Assembly (NCBI GenBank): GCA_902619825.1
Contig: CACNFT010000003.1
Span: 74,473-138,472 of the forward strand
Length of the DNA stretch: 64,000 nucleotides
Direction: 5' to 3'
Source: an uncultured Candidatus Actinomarina sp.
GTDB taxonomy: Bacteria > Actinomycetota > Acidimicrobiia > Actinomarinales > Actinomarinaceae
In this document: in pieces, positions 57,462-64,000 of the stretch
Numbering within the stretch: position 1 is the first letter of the stretch
Layout of the letters: each line of letters begins with the position of its first letter
Made by a program: the position numbers and the translations under genes
Notes under the pieces: generated by a model
The model's input: the letters and a program-made list of their open reading frames with translations, nothing else
Told to the model about the DNA's origin: nothing
The model's database searches: none

Positions 57462-57982
57462 TTTAAATCTTGTATTTGGACAAAAAGTCTTCTTGAACGT
57501 CCGCAATCTAATTCTACGAAAAAAAGACGTTGCCATCTTCCTAAAATAATTTCTGAGTCAACTATGGGTAAAGATACTGAAGTAGACCCAATGATAGAAC
57601 CTCTAACATGGGATCGTCCATTTACATTTTCGTCTTCTTGCATGTTTTCAGTTCTTAAATCCCAATCATCATGCTCATAATATGAATCTGTTGGAACAAG
57701 TTCTTCAAGTTTTCTCTTGAAGTCGTTTATGTACCCTGTTTCAGATTCGTTAATAATTATTGCAGTGGTGGTATGTGGAGTTGATATAATTACTGAACCA
57801 TGTGCAACATTTGAAGATGAAACCAAGTTTTGAATTTTTTCGGTAAAATCACAGAATTGATTTGTATCCTCAGTATCAAAATGCAATGCATAGGTAGCTG
57901 ATTTATTTGAAGATGATTGATGCAATTCTACTAAATCAGTTTTGACAATATCTGCACCGATTCTTTGATTAGGTTTTTTCAT
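57458..57982 (-). CDS. YjbQ/UPF0047 family protein
   Basis: HGSVIISTPHTTTAIIINESETG...RSHVRGSIIGSTSVSLPIVDSEIILGRWQRLFFVELD. Confidence 0.9.
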   Translation of the reverse strand: MKKPNQRIGADIVKTDLVELHQSSSNKSATYALHFDTEDTNQFCDFTEKIQNLVSSSNVAHGSVIISTPHTTTAIIINESETGYINDFKRKLEELVPTDSYYEHDDWDLRTENMQEDENVNGRSHVRGSIIGSTSVSLPIVDSEIILGRWQRLFFVELDCGRSRRLFVQIQDLN

Positions 57983-58032
57983 AATAAGCTCAAAATTTAT
58001 AATAACAATTTGATATTTTATTCAATATTTAT

Positions 58033-59241
58033 TCAACTATTTTGTGATAACCAATACTTATAAAGTTGATTATCAATTATGTCAATGTTCTTGATCTCGA
58101 TTGGATCACCTTTTTTAACATCGGAATTCAAAATATTATTTTCGGATAATCCTAATGGTGCAAGATTTTTTGAATTTTCAACTCTCATTGCTTTGCCATA
58201 AATATTTTCTCCACCAATTGAACCAAGATTTGTACCTGCTTTGAGATCTTTTTTTGAATGTGCAACCACTTCAACATTCCATTTTTTTGCACTTAATTGT
58301 GTTTCTTTATCAACCATTAATTTCATAATCGTTCTTGGAATCTCCAAACTAGTTAAGTGATATGGTCTGTAAAGAGTCCAGTATGGGCCTTTTCCCATTT
58401 TTAAGTATTCCATTTCGTAATTTACATAGTCATCTTCTGAATAGACTATTGCAAAGACTCCAGGCGCTACTCCAAAGGCAAAATCAACAATATTTGTTTT
58501 TTCAAGAATACCCCCAGATGATTTAGGTATAAATATTGAATTTAACTCATCATATGTAGAGTTAGGTCCGTGCATACCATCAGTATCAATGTTGAAATCA
58601 AGATAATTTGCTAATGCCGCCATTTCAATCATCGTTTTACTGCCATCAACAAAGCTTGTTAGCATATAAGGATTCATGTTCTTTTTTAAAGCTTCTTTTT
58701 CAAGATCTTTAGGGGTTTTAAACACATCAAAAGGATTATTTTTTCCTTTACCAATTGCAATTACATCAAGAGAAATTTCCTTTGCAAAATTGAATAATTC
58801 AACTGCTGCAACTGGTTCATCTCCATCTCCAACGGTGACAATAGTATTATTTTTCTCTGCCTCTTTATTTAAAGCTAGACCTATCGTTGCTTCTGTCTCA
58901 ACATTCAATAGAATCAAATTAATGTTTCTATTTAAAACCTTGAATGCAACGTCAGCCCCTGAAGAGGGTGTTCCTGTTGCCTCTATGACTACATCTAAAT
59001 CCTTATCATCAAGTGAATCAAGATGGGATGAAATTGTAATGTCTTTATCTGTATCGTATTTGCTTCGTGCCATATCTAGTTTGTCCTGGTTTTTATCAAC
59101 GATTAAAACAAGATCTGTATCTTCCATTTTGTTGATTTGAGTAACAATACCCTGACCCATTTGTCCGGCTCCAACTAAAGCAACTTTTGTTTTCTTACCT
59201 CTTTCTTTAACGACGTTTGAATACCTATTTAATAAACTCAT
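58033..59241 (-). CDS. NAD(P)-dependent oxidoreductase, homoserine-dehydrogenase-like with C-terminal SAF-like domain
   Basis: KVALVGAGQMGQGIVTQIN...DVVIEATGTPSSGADVAFK; C-terminal KKDLKAGTNLGSIGGENIYGKAM. Confidence 0.8.
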   Translation of the reverse strand: MSLLNRYSNVVKERGKKTKVALVGAGQMGQGIVTQINKMEDTDLVLIVDKNQDKLDMARSKYDTDKDITISSHLDSLDDKDLDVVIEATGTPSSGADVAFKVLNRNINLILLNVETEATIGLALNKEAEKNNTIVTVGDGDEPVAAVELFNFAKEISLDVIAIGKGKNNPFDVFKTPKDLEKEALKKNMNPYMLTSFVDGSKTMIEMAALANYLDFNIDTDGMHGPNSTYDELNSIFIPKSSGGILEKTNIVDFAFGVAPGVFAIVYSEDDYVNYEMEYLKMGKGPYWTLYRPYHLTSLEIPRTIMKLMVDKETQLSAKKWNVEVVAHSKKDLKAGTNLGSIGGENIYGKAMRVENSKNLAPLGLSENNILNSDVKKGDPIEIKNIDIIDNQLYKYWLSQNS

Positions 59242-59918
59242 TTATTACCATACTCTTCTAGTTTTAATTTTATAGTTTCTAGGTCTTCTTTATATGTTAT
59301 TTTAAGATTGAGTTCGGAACCTAAAATAACTTTTGATTCAATATTCAATTTTTTTGAAACTTGTTCCGTTGTGTCATGAGAGATCATTTGTTCTTCATCT
59401 TGATCAATATAGGCATTTTGTAAAATTTTATATTCAAATATTTGGGGAGTTTGAATTTCTACAAGATTATCAGTTAAAAGCTCCTGTGATAATTTACTAT
59501 AAAGGCTTGTCTCTACGTATGGAGAACAAGAACCATGTGTTTTTGCTTCTGTAATAAGTTCCTTTAATAAGCCTTCAGGGAGAAAAGATCTTGCACAATC
59601 ATGAATTGCAACTAAATCGTTACTGTCTATGTTCATTAATTTTAAAGTATTAAGACCAAAAATCTCACTTTCATGTCTTGTTTTGCCACCTAAAATCAAT
59701 TCAAATTTTTTATCAATTAAATATGAATTTAAAATTTCTCTAATTTTTTCAATATTGGTTTCATTACAAACAATAACTAATGAGTGAATATCGTCACAAT
59801 TTAAAAAAGTTTCGAGTGGATATCTGATAAGCTCTTTATCTTTGAATGTAGCAAATAGTTTATCTGATTCAAATCTCTCACTCAAACCAGCTGCAAGCAG
59901 TATTCCAAAAACTTTCAA
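59238..59918 (-). CDS. IspD-like sugar/polyol-phosphate cytidylyltransferase
   Basis: GILLAAGLSERFESDKLF...ILGGKTRHESEIFGL...AIHDCARSFLPE...QTPQIFEY...LKITYKEDL. Confidence 0.8.
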   Translation of the reverse strand: MKVFGILLAAGLSERFESDKLFATFKDKELIRYPLETFLNCDDIHSLVIVCNETNIEKIREILNSYLIDKKFELILGGKTRHESEIFGLNTLKLMNIDSNDLVAIHDCARSFLPEGLLKELITEAKTHGSCSPYVETSLYSKLSQELLTDNLVEIQTPQIFEYKILQNAYIDQDEEQMISHDTTEQVSKKLNIESKVILGSELNLKITYKEDLETIKLKLEEYGNK

Positions 59919-59925
59919 TATATTT

Positions 59926-61539
59926 TTATGATATGAGTTTTCTTAAACTTTGAGAATCTGAAGAAGAAAGAATTTCTTGTTTCTTTATATGTGATAAATT
60001 CTCCTTTGCATGAATTAGTGAATTGATTATATTTGGTCCTTGAGATGGAGCAATGCTGAAAACTCTAAGTCCCAGTAAGTATAAAATAATTGATGCCTCT
60101 TGATCCGAAGCCATGTCTCCACATACAGAGACTTCTATATCATTCATTAACCCAGTATCAATTACATTAGTAATTAATCTTAGAACAGATACGTCAAGGG
60201 GATCTTGATATTTGTTTAATGACGAAAGACCCCTGTCAGCTGCATAAGTATATTGAATCAAGTCATTAGTTCCAATTGAAAAGAAATCAACATGTTGAAT
60301 GTACTGATCAGCATTTAATGCAACAGAAGGTGTTTCAACCATTATCCCTAAAGGAGGAGGGGTAACATTTAATTTATTTGATTCATCTATAACTATTTTC
60401 TTTGCATCTAAAAAATCATCAAGAATAGAAACCATTGGAAACATTATTTTTACTTTTTCTTTCAAGTCTGAACTAAGAATTGAAATTATTTGTTCTCTGA
60501 AAAGATCTTCTTCGTCTAGAGAATATCTTATTCCTCTTATCCCAAGAAATGGATTTTCTTCTTTGGGTAAATTCAAATATGGAACTTGTTTGTCACCACC
60601 TATATCTAAGGTTCTAAAAACAATAGTGTTAGAAAATTTTGTATTTAATTCATTATTTATTTCTATTTGTTCTTTTAACGTAGGTTTTGAGGATCTGTCA
60701 ATATAGACAAATTCAGATCTAAATAGACCAACTGATTTAATACGATCATCATCAAAAGCATCTATTTCTTCACTGCTCCCTATATTCGCTCTTAATTCAA
60801 TATCTAAGTATTTAATTGATTCATGATTATAAGATTCTTTTAATTTATCTATTTTATTCATTCCTTCTTGAACTTTTTTTAGAACGTCAGCTGTTGGATC
60901 AAAGAATATATCTCCAGTGTCCCCATCTAATACAACACTTTTATCGAAGTTCGTATCGATTTTTTTGATATCAAAATTTATCACACAAGGTATTCCTAAA
61001 TTTTTAGCAACGATTACCGCATGGGATGTAGGTCCAGCATTAGATACAACAAAACCTTTTACTTTTGTTAGATCTATGGATGAAGTATCATTTGGTGTTA
61101 ATTCTTTTGCAAAAATTATTACGTCCTCAGTAAAATTTTTATCAATAACAATATCCTGCATTGTAAAAATAATTTCTTTACCAATAGAAATTATGTCTTC
61201 GGCTCTTTGTTTAAAATAATCATCTTCAATACTGAGCATTTGATCTGAAGTGTCTTTAAAAGCTTGAAAAATCTCTTGGAGATTTTGGCCGTCATCAACC
61301 ATTTCAATTATCTCTGGATCATTAACAATAAGACGATATGCATCTAAAACTTCAGATTCATCTTGTCTGTTTTCTTTTTCTAATTCACTAATAAGTTGTT
61401 TGTATCTCTTATCTAATTTTTTTTGGCTTTCTTTAAAACTCAGCTTTTTAGGTATTGAAAAATCAATTTCATTGTTAATAACGTAAAATTTACCAAGACC
61501 AATACCGGGAGAAACTCCTGATCCTTTGTAAGTGTCCAT
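59926..61539 (-). CDS. ptsI: phosphoenolpyruvate--protein phosphotransferase (PTS Enzyme I)
   Basis: YKGSGVSPGIGLGKFYV...GPTSHAVIVAKNLGIPCV...LFRSEFVYIDR...FSIGTNDLIQYTYAADR. Confidence 0.96.
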   Translation of the reverse strand: MDTYKGSGVSPGIGLGKFYVINNEIDFSIPKKLSFKESQKKLDKRYKQLISELEKENRQDESEVLDAYRLIVNDPEIIEMVDDGQNLQEIFQAFKDTSDQMLSIEDDYFKQRAEDIISIGKEIIFTMQDIVIDKNFTEDVIIFAKELTPNDTSSIDLTKVKGFVVSNAGPTSHAVIVAKNLGIPCVINFDIKKIDTNFDKSVVLDGDTGDIFFDPTADVLKKVQEGMNKIDKLKESYNHESIKYLDIELRANIGSSEEIDAFDDDRIKSVGLFRSEFVYIDRSSKPTLKEQIEINNELNTKFSNTIVFRTLDIGGDKQVPYLNLPKEENPFLGIRGIRYSLDEEDLFREQIISILSSDLKEKVKIMFPMVSILDDFLDAKKIVIDESNKLNVTPPPLGIMVETPSVALNADQYIQHVDFFSIGTNDLIQYTYAADRGLSSLNKYQDPLDVSVLRLITNVIDTGLMNDIEVSVCGDMASDQEASIILYLLGLRVFSIAPSQGPNIINSLIHAKENLSHIKKQEILSSSDSQSLRKLIS

Positions 61540-61609
61540 AGAGTAAAGTTAGTGAAATATTTTTATATTGCAATACTTCTTAGTTGTTAAAGATTGTATC
61601 TTTGTATTA

Positions 61610-61975
61610 ATGGAAATATTAGAAATTATTATTGATAGAGAACTGTTTTCATCTAAAGATATTGAAGAGCTTGGAATAGTTGAAAATCAATACTTAAAGC
61701 TTGTTAACTATAAAAATAGTAGTGACTTAAAAGTTGATAATGAAGTTCTTAGAAATTTTGACTGTGTCGTAACTGCAAATGAATTAGGCAGTGCAATTAA
61801 AAAAATTTCAGATGGAAAAATTGTTGAACATCTGAATAGAGAAAACTATAAAAAACTTACCTATCCGTTGTTTCTAAAAAGTGAGACTTTTTTACAGTTC
61901 TTGAAGGAAAATAATTCAGAATGGAATCTAATTAAATTCTTAGAAAATCATACTTTCATGATTAATCAGATTTAA
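61610..61975 (+). CDS. hypothetical protein (start trimmed to ATG 61610)
   Basis: Intact ORF between ptsI and an EamA gene. Confidence 0.45.
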   Translation: MEILEIIIDRELFSSKDIEELGIVENQYLKLVNYKNSSDLKVDNEVLRNFDCVVTANELGSAIKKISDGKIVEHLNRENYKKLTYPLFLKSETFLQFLKENNSEWNLIKFLENHTFMINQI

Positions 61976-62804
61976 TCCTTGAATCATAAATCACTTGGGA
62001 TATTCCAACAAAAATAATAAGAACAAAGCCTATTAACTGGCTTAGAGATATTATTTCATCTAATAAAATAATTCCTAAAATAACTCCAGAAGTTGGCTCT
62101 AAATAAGTAATGGTACTTACGGATAAAGGTTTAATAATTTTTACTACATACCAATATGTTGTTAAACCTATAGCTGTTAAAAAAATTCCAAGAAAAAGAC
62201 TTATGCCTATATTCTCTATCATCCATCCAAAGCCTTGAGTAGTAAAATAAAGCATCACGAATCCTGCAGAAATCAATTGTGCAAATGCAATATTTAAACC
62301 GCCAAATTCAGATGTATAATATTCACCAATTGTTATTAAAAAAGATAAACTTATTGCACTTAAAATCCCAAAAATTAATCCACTTATCGAATTGATAGAT
62401 CTAACCTCTAGCAAAATTATCAAGCCACTAAATCCAATTAAAATAATTAAAATTTGAATTATTGTTAATTTCTTTCCACGAATTCTTTCAATAATTAGAA
62501 CAAAAATAGGATAAGAAAAAACTAAACCTATTCCAACGGCTACGCTATTTCTATCTATAGATTCAAACATTGTTGCCCAGTGGATCGCTAACAAAGGTCC
62601 TAAAATTAATCCTGGCTTAATTAAAGCTTTAAAATTTACTTTTTTGTTGATAAAGAATAATGAAAGAAAAATAGAACCGATAAATGTTCTTATTCCCACG
62701 AGACTTAATGGACTTATATCAGTGGTTTTGATAATTATGGGTATGGTTCCCCATGAAATAGCTAAAACTGTTATTGCAGCGTAAGCTCCAAAAGTTTTAT
62801 TCAC
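61962..62804 (-). CDS. EamA/DMT-family transporter
   Basis: AISWGTIPIIIKTTDISPLSLVGIRTFIGSIFL...ITYLEPTSGVILGIILLDE; GTG start. Confidence 0.92.
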   Translation of the reverse strand: MNKTFGAYAAITVLAISWGTIPIIIKTTDISPLSLVGIRTFIGSIFLSLFFINKKVNFKALIKPGLILGPLLAIHWATMFESIDRNSVAVGIGLVFSYPIFVLIIERIRGKKLTIIQILIILIGFSGLIILLEVRSINSISGLIFGILSAISLSFLITIGEYYTSEFGGLNIAFAQLISAGFVMLYFTTQGFGWMIENIGISLFLGIFLTAIGLTTYWYVVKIIKPLSVSTITYLEPTSGVILGIILLDEIISLSQLIGFVLIIFVGISQVIYDSRIKSD

Positions 62805-64000
62805 TAATCTTGTTGTCTTGAATAATTAGAAAACTGTGTATATTCCTTGCTAAAGTAAAGATCTACTTTTCCTGTTGATCCAGATCTATGCTTTACAATA
62901 TTAACTTCGGCAACACCTGGGGTTTCTGTAGCTGGATTGTAATAATCATCTCTATAAAGCATCATCACAATATCAGCATCTTGTTCAATAGCTCCTGATT
63001 CTCGAAGATCACCTAATCGTGGTCTTTTATCTTCTCTTGCTTCCGCTGCACGATTTAACTGTGATAGAGCAATGATTGGAACTTTTAACTCACGGGCTAG
63101 ATTCTTTAAGTTTCTACTTATTTCCGCAATTTCTTGCTGTCTATTGTCTCCAGACATGCCCTGCATTAATTGAAGATAATCTACAACAATAAGATCAAGA
63201 CCTTTTGAGGATTTAAGCCTTCTAGATTTTGCTCTAATATCTGTGACTGTGATTACAGAAGCATCATCGAAATATAGAGGCATATTGTTTACTTTTGATG
63301 CTGCTTCAACAACACGAGACCACTTTTCAGGACCAAGTTGACCTTTTCTTGCATCTCCTGAAGTAACCTTTGCTTCAGAAAATAATACTCTTTGAACTAA
63401 TTCTTCTTTTGTCATTTCAAGTGAAAAGAAAGCTGTGACTTTGTCTTCTTTTGAAACATTTGTCGCAATATTTAATGCAAGCGATGATTTACCCATACTA
63501 GGTCTTGCAGCGATTACAACAAGATTTCCTTCTTGAAGCCCAGCAAGTACTGAGTCAAGATCTGCAAAATTTGTTGCTAAACCTGAAAGACCAGTACCCC
63601 TATTTTCAATTTCTTCAATTCTCTCAATTGCATCATTTAATACATCTGATACCCCAATAAGTCCCTCTCCAATAGCATCATCTGAGGCAGTAAATATTGA
63701 CTGCTCAGCTTCATCCATAACATTCGATATATCTTTATCAAGGGCATAAGCTAAAAGCTCGATCCTTCCACTAGCTTTGAGTAGTTTTCTTCTGTTTGAA
63801 TGTTCGAGAACAATTTCAATATATCTCTCAAAGTTTGCTGAACTAGGTACATTTTCTATCAATCTTGCGATAGATGAGGTTTTTAAACTTGTAGTATTTT
63901 TATTATCTTTAAAGACAGTCTCTGAAACAGTAACGCTATCAATTGGTTTTCCTGAATCAAACAAGTCTTTCATAGCCTCAAAAATTGTTTGATTTGTAGG
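62804..64000 (-). CDS. dnaB: replicative DNA helicase DnaB, 5' end beyond window
   Basis: LVVIAARPSMGKSSLALNIATNV...DLIVVDYLQLMQG...IPIIALSQLNRAAEAR; frame stays open to base 64000 (PTNQTIFEAMKDL). Confidence 0.96.
   Translation of the reverse strand, partial: PTNQTIFEAMKDLFDSGKPIDSVTVSETVFKDNKNTTSLKTSSIARLIENVPSSANFERYIEIVLEHSNRRKLLKASGRIELLAYALDKDISNVMDEAEQSIFTASDDAIGEGLIGVSDVLNDAIERIEEIENRGTGLSGLATNFADLDSVLAGLQEGNLVVIAARPSMGKSSLALNIATNVSKEDKVTAFFSLEMTKEELVQRVLFSEAKVTSGDARKGQLGPEKWSRVVEAASKVNNMPLYFDDASVITVTDIRAKSRRLKSSKGLDLIVVDYLQLMQGMSGDNRQQEIAEISRNLKNLARELKVPIIALSQLNRAAEAREDKRPRLGDLRESGAIEQDADIVMMLYRDDYYNPATETPGVAEVNIVKHRSGSTGKVDLYFSKEYTQFSNYSRQQD

Noticed and set aside
58676-59140. 154-aa plus-strand ORF
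   Set aside because: Antisense shadow of the SAF-domain oxidoreductase; Ser-rich as expected for a shadow frame.
1-64000. CRISPR arrays, transposases, integrases, rRNA
   Set aside because: Looked for spaced repeats and signature proteins on both strands; none seen.

Overview
64 kb of AT-rich bacterial chromosome, probably a streamlined marine actinobacterium. The lineage call rests on a WhiB protein, an MpaB-family (DUF2236) protein, a GlnR-like regulator and very tight gene packing; it is inference. Bases 1 to ~36,020 are a surface-glycan genomic island. It holds about 17 glycosyltransferases of several families, FkbM/SAM methyltransferases, gmd/fcl/alpha-1,2-fucosyltransferase, an AsnB-like amidotransferase, three polymerase/ligase-like membrane proteins and an ABC half-transporter. 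The island ends at a truncated copy of a tRNA-Phe 3' half, ~0.67 kb from an intact tRNA-Phe. Bases 36.7-41.5 kb carry tRNA-Asp, -Phe, -Lys and -Arg interleaved with glycan-initiation genes (polyprenyl glycosylphosphotransferase, WecG/TagA). The rest is mostly conserved chromosome: argS, GSII-type glutamine synthetase divergent from a GlnR-like regulator, ErpA/HesB, selA-selB, whiB, NfeD, a CNNM/CBS protein, a complete mannitol PTS locus (EI, HPr, split IIC/IIB/IIA, mtlD), an IspD-like plus SAF-domain oxidoreductase pair, and dnaB (cut by the window end). Strongest leads: (1) a sugar-dehydrogenase beta-propeller fused to a membrane module that resembles the N-terminus of the glycosylphosphotransferase in the same window; (2) the tRNA-Phe att-like duplication bounding the island, with GTGACA repeats; (3) a PTS locus with a 12-bp perfect terminator-like hairpin between IIC and IIB; (4) selAB in a compact genome. 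No CRISPR array, rRNA or transposase was seen.
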